The notes under the pieces are model-generated. The model had not been told where the DNA came from. It saw only the letters and a list, made by a program, of their open reading frames with translations, and made no database searches. Positions 16,419 to 27,063 of a DNA stretch of 64,000 nt are shown one piece after another. How positions within the stretch are numbered: position 1 is the stretch's first letter; each line of letters begins with the position of its first letter. The DNA lies in NCBI RefSeq assembly GCF_008801835.1, contig NZ_VZOW01000001.1, positions 310,001 to 374,000 of the forward strand. Direction: 5' to 3'. The stretch is from Cupriavidus pauculus. Lineage in GTDB: Bacteria; Pseudomonadota; Gammaproteobacteria; Burkholderiales; Burkholderiaceae. Made by a program: the position numbers and the translations under genes.

Positions 16419-18413
16419 TCAGCGCCGGTACATCGACCACAACACCGCGCTCTGCGCCGATTGCTGCATCGACGCCACGTTCTGGTAGAACTTCAGCGTG
16501 GCATCGCATCGCACCGCAGGTTGGCGCGTGCCGAAGGTCTTGTCGGTCAGCGCGCGCGCCTGGTCTTGCGACAGGTTCTGAAAGGCCACGCGCATCATGG
16601 CGTCGGCCATATATGGGTCTGGTTGCCGACCCTTGTGAGGCGGGGACTTTAGTAACTGGACGATGGTCTTGCGCTCTTCCTCGACAAGTACCGGCGGCAA
16701 TGCACTGGAAGTGTCCAGCGTGCCGTCGAGAAATTGCGAGCAAGCATCCACGCTGATATTGCGCGCCGCGTTGGTCTCGGCTGCCAGCAGCTTGACGAAC
16801 TCTGCGAGCGCCTCGTCGCTTGCGTTCTTGAGCACGCCCGGCAACGCCTGCTTCATCTCGCTACGTAGCGCGGCAAAGATCTCTGCATCACTGCCTCCGC
16901 GTGTCTTGACGGCCCAGCCGCGTTCCGCGGCCCGGCTGATTGCGCCGGGGAACCGTTGGTCGAACGCGCGATAAAGCGCAGACTCCTTGAGGCGCTCCGC
17001 GAGTACGTCGCGCGATTCCACCTGCAACATGCCGGGCGATTCGCTGCGCAGGGCAATTCGAGTGAGAACACGTGCCTGCAACAGCTCCTCGCGGCTCGGA
17101 TACCAGACCGCGCTCGCGGGTGTCGCGCCCACGCGCTGTACGAAATTATCTGGGAGGCCGGCGTTGCGATAGTAATTCAGCATTGACGTCACCGCCGCAC
17201 TCTCTACCGCCGAGTCCATGCCGCCGCCAAAACTGGCGCGATGGAAGCCGATCTTTGCGTTGGGCGTGGCAACCCGCTCGACACCCGCCATCAGCACGTA
17301 CGTGCAGGCGCTGCTGCACTCCCCTTCCACATAAGTATTCAGCTTGCGTTGCCGCACGCCATCGGCTAGCACACGGCCCTCGAGCAGGCGCCCGCCATTC
17401 GAGTTCAGGATCACGGTCCGCGCACCCGGAGTGTTGTCGAGCACGCGCAGCACCTGCTTGGCCGAGCCTTCGCGCAGCGTGCCCCAGACCATCACCGCGT
17501 CGCCATTGGGCGATGGCGTTGCCTGGATCTCGCCCATGGTGTCCTTCCCCATCGCGAGCATGGTGAATTCGCGCAGTTGGGGACCGTAGATCGTCACCAT
17601 CTGCACGACGGCCCCGAACACTCCGAGCATCACGCTGCCACGTGCGGCGTATCCCCAGAACGCACTGCCTCCGCGCTGCGCGTGCCGGCCAGCGGAGCGC
17701 CAGATGCCGACGAACGACCATAACCAAGACAGATAGACGATGCAGATCGTGGCGACGAAAAACAGGGCCACTTGGCGCAGCGAATCGCTAATGCCCAACA
17801 ATCCTTTGAGCGCCGGCAGCGCGGCACCCAGCAGCATGCCAAGCAAGGTGCCGTTGATCCAGTAAGACACCGGCAGTGAAAGCTGGCCGCGCCAGTGGCG
17901 CATCACGTAGAGGCCCTTGACCTCCGTCTCGACGTACGGCGCATCTGCCGAAGCAGGCGTTGCGCCGTCGTTTTCCTGGACATCCTCGCCGATGGTGAAG
18001 ACCGCGTCCCGGCGCGCGATTGGCGAGATCGATGGGCTCGCGGTCAATTCTTCCACGCGTCTCGACAGCGCGCGCAGGTTCAGCGCGATGATCGCGGCGA
18101 CTACCACCGCTGGCACCACCATCGACATCCCGGACTCGTCACGCACCAGAAGGCGAAGTACGCCCACCGCGAAAAATGCGAGCAGCACGAAATTGGCGAT
18201 GGTCGCCGCTTTGACAGACCGCGCCGTCGCCGATTCCCCAAGCGCGCGCCAAGTCTGGAACAGCGGCGCCAGCCATACCAGGGACGCCAGCAAGGGGAAT
18301 GCGCCCCCACCTGCCCGCCATTCCCCAAGCGTGGCCACCAAGCCGATAACCGCTACCACCAGAAGAATGACATTCAGCGTCCGCGTGCCGCGGACCAACA
18401 TGCTCGCCCTCAT
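16419..18413 (-). CDS. Membrane protein with periplasmic ClpP/crotonase-like (COG3904) domain
   Basis: 664 residues from the ATG at 18413 (MRASMLVRGTRT); the ATG at 18401 has a better RBS (GAGGG) and is an alternative, and longer upstream starts add polar sequence before the first span. The first half has several membrane spans (LNVILLVVAVIGLVATL, FPLLASLVWLAPLFQ, FVLLAFFAVGVLRLLV, then a second cluster). A ClpP-like domain follows: VILNSNGGRLLEGRVLADG, with ECSSACTYVLMAG (candidate nucleophile Ser) and KIGFHRASF (candidate His). Proteins of this type may be periplasmic serine peptidases, but substrates are unknown. The C-terminal ~150 residues are helical with no family seen. It stands alone. 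Confidence 0.65.
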   Translation of the reverse strand: MRASMLVRGTRTLNVILLVVAVIGLVATLGEWRAGGGAFPLLASLVWLAPLFQTWRALGESATARSVKAATIANFVLLAFFAVGVLRLLVRDESGMSMVVPAVVVAAIIALNLRALSRRVEELTASPSISPIARRDAVFTIGEDVQENDGATPASADAPYVETEVKGLYVMRHWRGQLSLPVSYWINGTLLGMLLGAALPALKGLLGISDSLRQVALFFVATICIVYLSWLWSFVGIWRSAGRHAQRGGSAFWGYAARGSVMLGVFGAVVQMVTIYGPQLREFTMLAMGKDTMGEIQATPSPNGDAVMVWGTLREGSAKQVLRVLDNTPGARTVILNSNGGRLLEGRVLADGVRQRKLNTYVEGECSSACTYVLMAGVERVATPNAKIGFHRASFGGGMDSAVESAAVTSMLNYYRNAGLPDNFVQRVGATPASAVWYPSREELLQARVLTRIALRSESPGMLQVESRDVLAERLKESALYRAFDQRFPGAISRAAERGWAVKTRGGSDAEIFAALRSEMKQALPGVLKNASDEALAEFVKLLAAETNAARNISVDACSQFLDGTLDTSSALPPVLVEEERKTIVQLLKSPPHKGRQPDPYMADAMMRVAFQNLSQDQARALTDKTFGTRQPAVRCDATLKFYQNVASMQQSAQSAVLWSMYRR

Positions 18414-18741
18414 GACCAACCCGTGTTTATTGTTCTGTTGGCCGACAAATCTACCTGATTCGACTATCGAGGGGATCAATGTTGCGCGGCCACGACATAC
18501 CCCACTTTTGTCCGGGTCATGGCAGGTTTCCCATCGCTTAATCAATGGAAAACCTGACATCGAAATAACGAGAACTTACGGGCGATATCGGTCAGCGGCA
18601 TCGTCGTCGGATGGCGACGGCTAGTCTGACGGGCGACACGCCTGCATAGTCGAGCAAGTCGTCCATGCACGTGGCGGCAACATCCTCAATGAACGAGCGC
18701 GACAAAGTAGCAAAAAGGCATCGCCATCGCAGCCGGCGCTT

Positions 18742-18876
18742 TTATTTTCTTTCGTCGAGGTGATGGTCGGCCTCCTCCTCTTTTTGCCTGAGATTGTCGG
18801 TCAACCTGTACTGAAAACCGAACAGCGCAATTAGCGCCAGCAGGGCCAGTCCTGCCCAGACAAGGCGTAACCACAT
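18742..18876 (-). CDS. Small membrane protein (44 aa)
   Basis: ATG at 18876, TAA at 18742. One clear hydrophobic span at the N-terminus (MWLRLVWAGLALLALIALFG) and a charged coil tail (RQKEEEADHHLDERK). It starts 17 bases after the stop of the universal-stress gene in the same direction, with GGAGTCC upstream, so it is likely its operon partner. No family is recognised; a regulator or stabiliser of a membrane complex is possible but unproven. Confidence 0.55.
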   Translation of the reverse strand: MWLRLVWAGLALLALIALFGFQYRLTDNLRQKEEEADHHLDERK

Positions 18877-18893
18877 GCTGGACTCCCTTGAAA

Positions 18894-19424
18894 TCACGAA
18901 CGGTATGTCGACAGATAGTCGACAACCCGAGCATGGTGGGGATGATCAGGCCGAGGCAACGGACCTTGCGCTGCAATCGCCTTTCCAGCGGTGCGGCCAG
19001 CCTTGACGACCGTCACCGGCACTGAGGCCCGCCGTATGACCTGCGCAGGTAACCCGCCTCCAACGGCGGCCTTTATCTGCGACCAAAGGCTCGCGCCCAT
19101 CACAATGCTGTCGCAAGAATTGTCCTCTGCCGCAGACACAATCGTCCTGGCGGTATGGCCAAGGCCGATCAGCGTCGAATACCGTACGCCGGCTTCGTCG
19201 AGCAGTTCGCAAGCCGTCGCTAGCGCAGATTCGCCATCGCGGCGCTCTTGCTCCCTGAGCGCCGCCAGCGAATGAAATGCACTGGCCCGGCCGCGCTCGA
19301 GTGGGGCCTGGACATTCAGCAGCACAACCTCCGAACGCCCCCCTTCCCGAGCGAGAAAGGCAGCGTGCCGGAGCGCATTCAACGCGCATTCGGTGCCGTC
19401 GACCGGCACAAGTATCTTGATCAT
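18894..19424 (-). CDS. Universal stress protein (UspA family)
   Basis: 176 residues from ATG at 19424 (MIKILVPVDGTECALNALRHA). This opening and the late motif IVMGASLWSQIKAAVGGGLPAQVIRRASVPVTVV are the Usp fold; G-2x-G-9x-G(S/T)-type ATP-binding spacing is close to GASLWSQIKAAVGG. A ~30-residue C-terminal tail is extra compared with single-domain Usp proteins. Usp proteins are cytosolic stress or starvation factors; the small membrane protein gene follows in the same direction. Longer upstream starts are possible but add no conserved residues. Confidence 0.9.
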   Translation of the reverse strand: MIKILVPVDGTECALNALRHAAFLAREGGRSEVVLLNVQAPLERGRASAFHSLAALREQERRDGESALATACELLDEAGVRYSTLIGLGHTARTIVSAAEDNSCDSIVMGASLWSQIKAAVGGGLPAQVIRRASVPVTVVKAGRTAGKAIAAQGPLPRPDHPHHARVVDYLSTYRS

Positions 19425-19755
19425 ATCGAGCCGTTTCCTGTTCCGCCAGCCAACGCAATCGCACGTCGACTCTCCATGACTGGATGCTAGGCAACGGCAG
19501 CTAGAACCGGCGTCAAGGCTGGCATGCGGCCGATAAAAATCCCGTAAAAATATTTGAAAACGGATTTCCACGGACCTTCCTTCGCATGCGCGACAACGCG
19601 GTTCGCCGGCAACCGAAGCGCTTGCCCGCCCTGACACTTGATCGATGGGTCAGCGCCTTCGGCATGCCTCACAAGGCACAACTGACGGCCCGTCGGTGCC
19701 ACGCAACAGGGCTACGCAATCGGGTGATTGCTCGCCTGATTCGCTGGTGGCAGAC
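19425..19755. other. Intergenic region, divergent promoters
   Basis: The 397-bp gap between the Usp start and the next plus-strand gene. Apart from the palindrome at 19756-19772, listed separately, I see no gene; several open frames here have no plausible start or composition. Confidence 0.4.
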
Positions 19756-19772
19756 TTGCAACGAAGTTGCAA
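19756..19772. promoter_or_regulatory. Perfect palindromic operator TTGCAAC-GAA-GTTGCAA
   Basis: Seven-base arms with a 3-base centre, 50 bp upstream of the small exported protein and TonB receptor genes. Its size fits a dimeric Fur/Zur- or TetR-class site. Metal control would match the receptor, but I cannot name the regulator. Confidence 0.55.
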
Positions 19773-19821
19773 AGAAGATTCGCCACTTGGCATCAGGTGC
19801 CCGTTCATTCCATTGCACGCC

Positions 19822-20163
19822 ATGCCGCAGCGCTGGTTGTCGATCCTGCTGGTTCTGTTCCTGCTGTTCGGGCAGTCGGCGGCGGTCGTCCATGCGGTCG
19901 GTCACTTGCAGGCGCACCAGCAAGCGAATCCGTGCGCGGCACCGACCGATGTCGACCGATGCGGCCCCGCGCATGATGTTTGTCCCACCTGCCACGCGCT
20001 TGCCGCGCTTGCGGCCGCCGTTCCGGCCGTTGCCGGCTGGCTGATCGCCGAATGCGGACGCCGCTGGCACTATCCCGAAAGCTCCAGGCGCCCTCTGGCG
20101 CCGGTATTCACGCCTTCTGCCCGTAGTCGCGGCCCCCCTCTGCCAGACGGATTCTTCCGCTAG
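19822..20163 (+). CDS. Small exported Cys/His-rich protein (DUF2946-like)
   Basis: 113 residues from ATG at 19822. MPQRWLSILLVLFLLFGQSAAVVHAVGH is a signal peptide or anchor that ends in a His-containing segment; a CGPAHDVCPTCHALAAL stretch follows, giving three cysteines and nearby histidines. Short proteins of this pattern are commonly found next to TonB-dependent receptors in proteobacteria and are thought to bind or sense metals; this resembles the DUF2946 group. The receptor gene begins 60 bp further on, and both lie behind one palindrome. Its role in metal uptake is inference. Confidence 0.6.
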   Translation: MPQRWLSILLVLFLLFGQSAAVVHAVGHLQAHQQANPCAAPTDVDRCGPAHDVCPTCHALAALAAAVPAVAGWLIAECGRRWHYPESSRRPLAPVFTPSARSRGPPLPDGFFR

Positions 20164-20223
20164 TTCACGGGCGCCGGGCTAAAGCTCTGCCGCCCGGTCC
20201 GTCCTGTTTCGCAGAGGTCAACC

Positions 20224-22407
20224 ATGCCCAATATTCCGCTTCGAGCCATCGCGGCCGGCGCCGCGTCGGCGTTCGCACTCAACGCGCACGCGCAATCGGC
20301 CGAATCCACTCCCGCCACTCAGCCGTCGCCCAATGCCGCCACGCAGCAGCCTGCCGCGGCCGGCAGCGAAAAGACGCTGAACGCCGTCGTCGTCTCCGTC
20401 AAGCGACTGGATGCGGCGCGCAACGCGCTATCGCCACAGACCGGCAGTTCCGTCTACAGCTTCGACAGTACGGATATCGAAGCGCTACCGCTGGGGGAGA
20501 ACACTAGCCTGAACCAGGTTCTGTTGCAGGCGCCCGGCGTTGTGCAGGACTCATTCGGGCAACTGCACGTCCGTGGCGATCATGCCAATCTCCAGTACCG
20601 CATCAACGGCGTCTTCGTGCCAGAGCCGATCAGCGGCTTCGGGCAGATGCTCGACACGCGCTTCGCCGATGAGATCAAGCTTGTCACCGGGGCCCTGCCG
20701 GCGCAGTACGGCTACCGCACCGCAGGCGTGATCGATATCACCACCAAGGGCGCGGCAACCGACGAAAGCGGCAAACCGAAGACGTTCGGCGGGGAGATCG
20801 GCACGGTGATCGGCAGCCACGCTGATCATGAGGTCAACGCGCAGATCCAGGGCGCCAAGGGCCCGTTCAGCTACTACCTCAGTGGATCGTTCGTCGAGAA
20901 CAACCTCGGCATCGAGAATCCCACCAGCAGCAGGAACGCGATTCATGATCACACCGATCAGAGCAAGGGTTTCGGCATGCTGTCTTATCTGCTGAATGCC
21001 GATAATCGCGTCAGTTTCATGTTCGGGACGGCCAACAACCGCTTCGAGATCCCGAACCGGCCGGGGCTGGCACCGCAGTTCACCCTCGACGGCGTCACGC
21101 CGCCCGCGTCGGAAAACCTGAACGCCAACCAGCGTGAAAAGAACGACTTCCAGATCTTGTCGTATCAGAGCAAGGTCTCGTCCGCGCTTGACTACCAGGT
21201 CTCGCTGTTCCACCGAACCAGCCGGATCGACTACTCGCCCGATCCGATTGGCGACCTCGTCTACAACGGCGTCGCTTCCAACATCACCCGGCGCAACGAA
21301 GCCACCGGCCTGCAGGCCGATGCCAGCTACATCCTGAATCCACGCCACACGCTGCGCACCGGGGTCTTCGTGCAGCGCGAACACTTTGGGGTGGATAACA
21401 CCTCGAGCGTATTTCCTGCCGATGCCGACGGCAACCAGACCAGCGGCGTGCCGTTCACCATCGTCGACAACAACAGTCGCTCAGGCACCACGCTTGGCTT
21501 TTACCTGCAGGACGAGTGGAAGGCCACCGACAAGCTGACGGTCAACTTCGGTGCCCGGTATGACCACGTCAATACGGTGGTCAGCGAGCAGCAGCTCAGT
21601 CCCCGCCTGGGACTGACCTATGACGTGACCAACTCGACCCGGCTGCATGCCGGCTACGCACGGTATTTCACGCCGCCTGCAACGGAGAAAATCGATACCA
21701 CCACGGTGGACAAATTCAGCGGTACCACGAATGCATTACCTTCCGACGCCAATACGGCCGTGCGCTCGGAACGTTCCGACTACTTCGATGTCGGCGTTTC
21801 GCACCAGGCGACCGCGAACCTGACGCTGGGTCTCGATGCCTACTATCGGAAGGTGCGCCATCTCCAGGACGAAGGCCAGTTCGGCAATGCGCTGATCTTC
21901 TCCACGTTCAACTACGATCAGGGCAAGATCTACGGTGTGGAGGGCACGGCCAATTATCGCCAGGGCAACTTCGGCGCCTATCTGAACGTCGGCGTATCGC
22001 GTGCGATGGGCAAGGGAATCGAGACCGGCCAGTTCAACTTCGGTCCGGACGAACTGGCCTACATTGCCAACAATTGGGTGCACCTCGATCACGACCAGAC
22101 CGTGGCGGGCTCGCTTGGCGCTCCTTACCTGTGGCAGGGCACTCTGCTGACTGCCGATGCGCTGTATGGCAGCGGGTTGCGCAATGGCTTTGCCAATACG
22201 TCGCACTTGCCGGCTTACTTCCAGGTAAATGTGGGCATCGCGCACACCTTTGATCTGCCCACTATCGGCAAACTCAAGACGCGCTTCACGGTGATCAACC
22301 TGTTCGATCGTTCCTACCAGTTGCGCGATGGCACGGGAATCGGCGTTGGTGCGCCGCAGTATGCGCCGCGTCGAAGCTTCTATGTAGCGGTTTCCAAACC
22401 GTTTTGA
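20224..22407 (+). CDS. TonB-dependent outer-membrane receptor
   Basis: 727 residues. Signal peptide ends near NAHAQS; a plug domain follows with the usual features (SLNQVLLQAPGVVQDSFGQLHVRGDHANLQYRINGV, EIKLVTGALPAQYGYRTAGVIDITTKG). The remainder is a 22-strand-type barrel ending in the correct aromatic residue (VAVSKPF). A Ton-box-like stretch, TLNAVVVSVKR, lies after the signal peptide. Barrel repeats such as GFYLQDEWKATDKLTVNFGARYD are common to metal-siderophore and some copper/zinc or cobalamin receptors, and the substrate cannot be told. The adjacent Cys/His protein and palindrome suggest a metal complex. ATG at 20224 follows a weak AGAGG site. Confidence 0.92.
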   Translation: MPNIPLRAIAAGAASAFALNAHAQSAESTPATQPSPNAATQQPAAAGSEKTLNAVVVSVKRLDAARNALSPQTGSSVYSFDSTDIEALPLGENTSLNQVLLQAPGVVQDSFGQLHVRGDHANLQYRINGVFVPEPISGFGQMLDTRFADEIKLVTGALPAQYGYRTAGVIDITTKGAATDESGKPKTFGGEIGTVIGSHADHEVNAQIQGAKGPFSYYLSGSFVENNLGIENPTSSRNAIHDHTDQSKGFGMLSYLLNADNRVSFMFGTANNRFEIPNRPGLAPQFTLDGVTPPASENLNANQREKNDFQILSYQSKVSSALDYQVSLFHRTSRIDYSPDPIGDLVYNGVASNITRRNEATGLQADASYILNPRHTLRTGVFVQREHFGVDNTSSVFPADADGNQTSGVPFTIVDNNSRSGTTLGFYLQDEWKATDKLTVNFGARYDHVNTVVSEQQLSPRLGLTYDVTNSTRLHAGYARYFTPPATEKIDTTTVDKFSGTTNALPSDANTAVRSERSDYFDVGVSHQATANLTLGLDAYYRKVRHLQDEGQFGNALIFSTFNYDQGKIYGVEGTANYRQGNFGAYLNVGVSRAMGKGIETGQFNFGPDELAYIANNWVHLDHDQTVAGSLGAPYLWQGTLLTADALYGSGLRNGFANTSHLPAYFQVNVGIAHTFDLPTIGKLKTRFTVINLFDRSYQLRDGTGIGVGAPQYAPRRSFYVAVSKPF

Positions 22408-22479
22408 GTGGCCCTGCGGCATGCCCGCGCCGCCGTCGTGCGCAGCACGGCGGCGCAGAAGCATGCAAGGCTGCATCGG

Positions 22480-22513
22480 GGTAAATACTGGATATTGGTA
22501 ATACCAGTTTACC
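22480..22513. promoter_or_regulatory. Nested palindrome, GntR/FadR-like operator
   Basis: TGGTA-A-TACCA (22496-22506) is the FadR-type GntR core. It sits inside outer arms GGTAAATACTGG (22480-22491) and CCAGTTTACC (22504-22513), which pair except for a 2-base insertion. It is 112 bp upstream of the sugar-acid dehydratase start. No GntR gene is nearby, so the regulator is encoded elsewhere. Confidence 0.55.
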
Positions 22514-22624
22514 TGTCCGAGGGCCTGACCTAGACTGCCTTCACTCGGCATGCGTGCGGCGCGGCAGTGTGGTCGCGGGCATCCGGATCTGCATCCCCAA
22601 AAAAGCAGAACGCAGGAGACCCGA

Positions 22625-24364
22625 GTGCACGACGAAGATAATCCGCCGGCGCCACCGAAGCGCCGCAGTCAGGCATGGTTTGGACGGCTGGATCGCGATG
22701 GCTTTATTTATCGGTCCTGGCTGAAGAATCGCGGCATTCCGCACGACCAGTTCGATGGCCGCCCGGTCATCGGCATCTGCAATACCTATTCGGAACTCAC
22801 CCCCTGTAATTCCCATTTCCGCACGCTGGCCGATCAGGTCAAGACCGGAGTATGGGAAGCCGGAGGATTTCCGCTCGAATTTCCCGTGATGTCGCTCGGG
22901 GAAACGCTGCTGCGTCCCACCGCCATGCTGTTCCGCAATCTGGCCAGCATGGATGTCGAAGAGTCGATTCGCGGCAATCCGATCGATGGCGTGGTGTTGC
23001 TGATGGGCTGCGACAAGACTACGCCGGCGTCGATGATGGGCGCTGCGTCGTGCGACTTGCCGACCATTGGCGTTTCCGGCGGGCCGATGCTGAGCGGCAA
23101 ATACCGCGGCCAGGAGCTTGGCTCGGGCACCGATGTTTGGAAGATGTCGGAGGAAGTCCGCGCCGGCCATATGTCGCAGGAAGAATTCTTCGAGGCCGAA
23201 AGTTGCATGCATCGCTCGCACGGCCATTGCATGACGATGGGCACGGCGTCCACCATGGCCTGCATGGTCGAAGCGCTTGGCATGAGCCTGCCCGGCAACG
23301 CCGCGATTCCCGCCGTGGACGGCCGCCGCAACATCCTTGCGCGCGCATCCGGACGACGCATCGTGCAGATGGTCAACGACAATCTCGTGATGTCGAAAAT
23401 CCTGACGCGGCAGGCTTTCGAAAATGCGATCAAGGTTAACGCAGCGATTGGCGGCTCCACCAATGCGGTCATCCACCTGCTGGCGATCGCCGGACGCATG
23501 GGCGTGGAACTGCACCTCGACGATTGGGACAAGCTTGGCCATACCCTGCCCTGCCTGCTCGATCTGCAACCCTCCGGGCGGCATCTGATGGAGGACTTCT
23601 ACTATGCGGGCGGCCTGCCGGCGGTGATCCGCGAACTGCGCGACGTGCTGGCGCGCGATGCGCTGACCGTCAACGGCAAGTCGCTGTGGGACAACTGCAA
23701 GGACGCCCCGAACTGGAATCGCGAGGTGATTCACGCGTTTGATGCGCCGTTCAAGGCGGGCGCGGGCATCGCGGTGCTGTACGGCAACCTGTGCCCGGAC
23801 GGCGCGGTGATCAAGCCATCGGCCGCCACGCCGGCGCTGCTCAAGCATACCGGCCGCGCGGTGGTATTCGAGAACAGCGACCACATGCATGCGCGGCTCG
23901 ACGACGAATCGCTCGATGTCGATGAAACCTGCGTGCTGGTGCTCAAGAATTGCGGGCCGCGCGGCTATCCCGGCATGGCCGAGGCGGGCAACATGCCGCT
24001 GCCGCCCAAACTGCTGCGCAAGGGCATTACCGACATGGTGCGCATCTCGGACGCGCGCATGAGCGGTACGGCCTACGGCACCGTCGTGCTGCACGTGGCG
24101 CCCGAGGCGGCGGCGGGCGGCCCACTGGCGCTGGTGCAAGACGGCGACCAGATCGAACTCGACGTGCAGGCGCGCAAGCTCCATCTGCATGTTTCCGACG
24201 AGGAACTGGCGCGCCGCCGTGCGGCGTGGCAGGCACCGGAATTGCCGATGTCGCGTGGCTGGACGCGGCTATACGTCGAGCATGTGCAGCAGGCCAATCG
24301 CGGCGCCGATCTCGATTTTCTCGTCGGCAAGAGCGGCGCCGGCGTGCCCAAGGACAACCACTGA
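22625..24364 (+). CDS. Aldonate dehydratase of the IlvD/EDD family, L-arabinonate dehydratase-like
   Basis: 579 residues from GTG at 22625, which has AGGAG 8 bases upstream; upstream ATG extension is not conserved. The iron-sulfur ligands are seen as Cys61 (TPCNSH), Cys129 (MGCDKT) and Cys202 (HGHCMTMG), two residues shifted from the set I recall in Rhizobium L-arabinonate dehydratase (59, 127, 200). SDARMSGTAYGTVVLHVAPEAAAGG carries the catalytic-Ser segment. The enzyme removes water from a C5/C6 sugar acid to a 2-keto-3-deoxy acid. It is upstream of and probably co-transcribed with the ABC transporter. Substrate could be L-arabinonate, D-xylonate or another aldonate. Confidence 0.88.
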   Translation: MHDEDNPPAPPKRRSQAWFGRLDRDGFIYRSWLKNRGIPHDQFDGRPVIGICNTYSELTPCNSHFRTLADQVKTGVWEAGGFPLEFPVMSLGETLLRPTAMLFRNLASMDVEESIRGNPIDGVVLLMGCDKTTPASMMGAASCDLPTIGVSGGPMLSGKYRGQELGSGTDVWKMSEEVRAGHMSQEEFFEAESCMHRSHGHCMTMGTASTMACMVEALGMSLPGNAAIPAVDGRRNILARASGRRIVQMVNDNLVMSKILTRQAFENAIKVNAAIGGSTNAVIHLLAIAGRMGVELHLDDWDKLGHTLPCLLDLQPSGRHLMEDFYYAGGLPAVIRELRDVLARDALTVNGKSLWDNCKDAPNWNREVIHAFDAPFKAGAGIAVLYGNLCPDGAVIKPSAATPALLKHTGRAVVFENSDHMHARLDDESLDVDETCVLVLKNCGPRGYPGMAEAGNMPLPPKLLRKGITDMVRISDARMSGTAYGTVVLHVAPEAAAGGPLALVQDGDQIELDVQARKLHLHVSDEELARRRAAWQAPELPMSRGWTRLYVEHVQQANRGADLDFLVGKSGAGVPKDNH

Positions 24365-24458
24365 TTCCATGGTTTGGCGCCGCCGTCGTGCGGCGCGACG
24401 ACACTCACCGCCGGTCAACCGGCTGCAGCGCAGCGCGACACACAAGGAGACGCGACGC

Positions 24459-25547
<1,089 letters not shown>

Positions 25548-25655
25548 ATCGCCACGCCGCGCGGCATGCCGACGACACGGCACAGGTTTCAGGCAGCACA
25601 GCATCAATGGCAGCACCTACACAGCGCGCCACGCTGACCACGAGGAGACAATGCG

Positions 25656-26975
25656 ATGAGCCAATCCGGACACTTCACGAGACGCGATTTCCTGGTATCC
25701 ACGGCGGCGGCCGCCGCCACCACGGCGCTGGGCGGCAATGCTCAGGCTGCCACCGCGCTGCAATACAAGCCAGAGGCCGGCGCCAAGCTGCGCGTGCTGC
25801 GCTGGAAGCGGTTCGTTCAGGGCGACGAAGACCTCTGGAATGCGAACACGAAGAAATTCTCCGAGCTCACCGGCGTGGAGGTCCGCGTCGACAATGAAGG
25901 TTGGGAAGACGTGCGACCGAAGGCAGCCGTCGCGGCCAGCGTTGGCACCGGCCCTGACATCGTGCTCGGGTGGTTCGACGATCCACAGCAATATCCGTCA
26001 AAGCTCGTCGATGTATCCGATGTGGCCAACTATTTGGGCGGCAAGCACGGCGGCTGGTACGACGTCTGCAAGAAATACGGCATGTACGACGGCAAGTGGA
26101 TCGCCCTGCCGCTGGGCGTGGTCGGCAATGCGCTGGTCTACCGCGAAAGCCATGTGAAAGCCGCCGGCTTCGACAGCATTCCGAAGGACACCGCCGGTTT
26201 TCTGAAACTGTGCCAGGCACTTAAGGCCAAGAACACGCCGTGCGGCTTTGCGCTCGGCAAGGCCGTAGGCGATGGCAACAACTGGGCGCACTGGCTGCTG
26301 TGGTCGCACGGCGGCATGCTGGTCGACACCAAGGGCAAGGTAGTGGTGAACTCGCCCGAAACCTGGGCGGCGCTGGAATATGCGAAGCAGCTCTACGCGA
26401 CTTTCGTGCCCGGCACGCTGTCGTGGCAGGACCCCTCCAACAACAAGGCGTTTCTCGATGGACAGGTGAGCCTGACCGCAAACGGCATATCGGTCTACTA
26501 CGCGGCCAAGAATTCTAAAGAACCGAAACTGCAGGAAATGGCGCGCGATATCCAGCACGCGCACTTTCCGATCGGCAAGAGCGGCAAGCCTACGGAGCTC
26601 ATGCAGATCACCCAGATGATGATTTTCAAATACTGCAAATATCCGAACGCGGCCAAGGCCTACCTGCAATTCATGATGGAGCCGGAGCAATACAACCCGT
26701 GGATGGAAGCGGCCATCGGTTATGTCAGCCAGCCGCTCAAGGAGTACGAAGCGAATCCGATCTGGACGGCCGACCCGAAGCACACCGTCTATCGCGATGC
26801 CGCATCGCTGATGCTCGACAACGGCCACGCCGGCCCGCTGGGCACGGCGTCGGCGGCGTCGATGGCCGACTACATCGTGCTGGACATGGTGGCCGAAGCC
26901 GCCAGCGGCGCCAAGACGCCTAAGGAAGCGGCGGCACGCGCGGCGCAGCGGGCGGAGCGCTATTACAAGGCGTGA
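25656..26975 (+). CDS. Carbohydrate ABC transporter substrate-binding protein, Tat-exported
   Basis: 439 residues. The N-terminus has a twin-arginine signal (TRRDFLVSTAAAAATTALGG) with cleavage near NAQAA, so the protein is exported folded. The body is a CUT1-type extracellular solute-binding protein (group 1): ELTGVEVRVDNEGWEDVRPKAA, GPDIVLGWFDDPQQYPSKLVD, then WIALPLGVVGNALVYRESH. It captures the sugar or sugar acid in the periplasm for the adjacent permeases. Its gene lies 108 bp after the ATPase and 88 bp before the first permease. Substrate unknown, but the neighbour dehydratase suggests an aldonate or a sugar oxidised to one. Confidence 0.9.
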   Translation: MSQSGHFTRRDFLVSTAAAAATTALGGNAQAATALQYKPEAGAKLRVLRWKRFVQGDEDLWNANTKKFSELTGVEVRVDNEGWEDVRPKAAVAASVGTGPDIVLGWFDDPQQYPSKLVDVSDVANYLGGKHGGWYDVCKKYGMYDGKWIALPLGVVGNALVYRESHVKAAGFDSIPKDTAGFLKLCQALKAKNTPCGFALGKAVGDGNNWAHWLLWSHGGMLVDTKGKVVVNSPETWAALEYAKQLYATFVPGTLSWQDPSNNKAFLDGQVSLTANGISVYYAAKNSKEPKLQEMARDIQHAHFPIGKSGKPTELMQITQMMIFKYCKYPNAAKAYLQFMMEPEQYNPWMEAAIGYVSQPLKEYEANPIWTADPKHTVYRDAASLMLDNGHAGPLGTASAASMADYIVLDMVAEAASGAKTPKEAAARAAQRAERYYKA

Positions 26976-27063
26976 CACCCTGGCGGCTCCATCCCGATAG
27001 GCCGAAAACGTCGTGCAGATATCCGCCGCGGTGCGCGCATCGCGGCGGTCGGAGAGAAACACC

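Noticed and set aside
20164..20223. Possible cobalamin riboswitch before the TonB receptor
   Set aside because: Only 60 bp is available and no B12-box-like sequence is present there.
22541..24190. 549-codon minus-strand frame opposite the aldonate dehydratase
   Set aside because: Antisense shadow with biased composition; the dehydratase is certain from its motifs.
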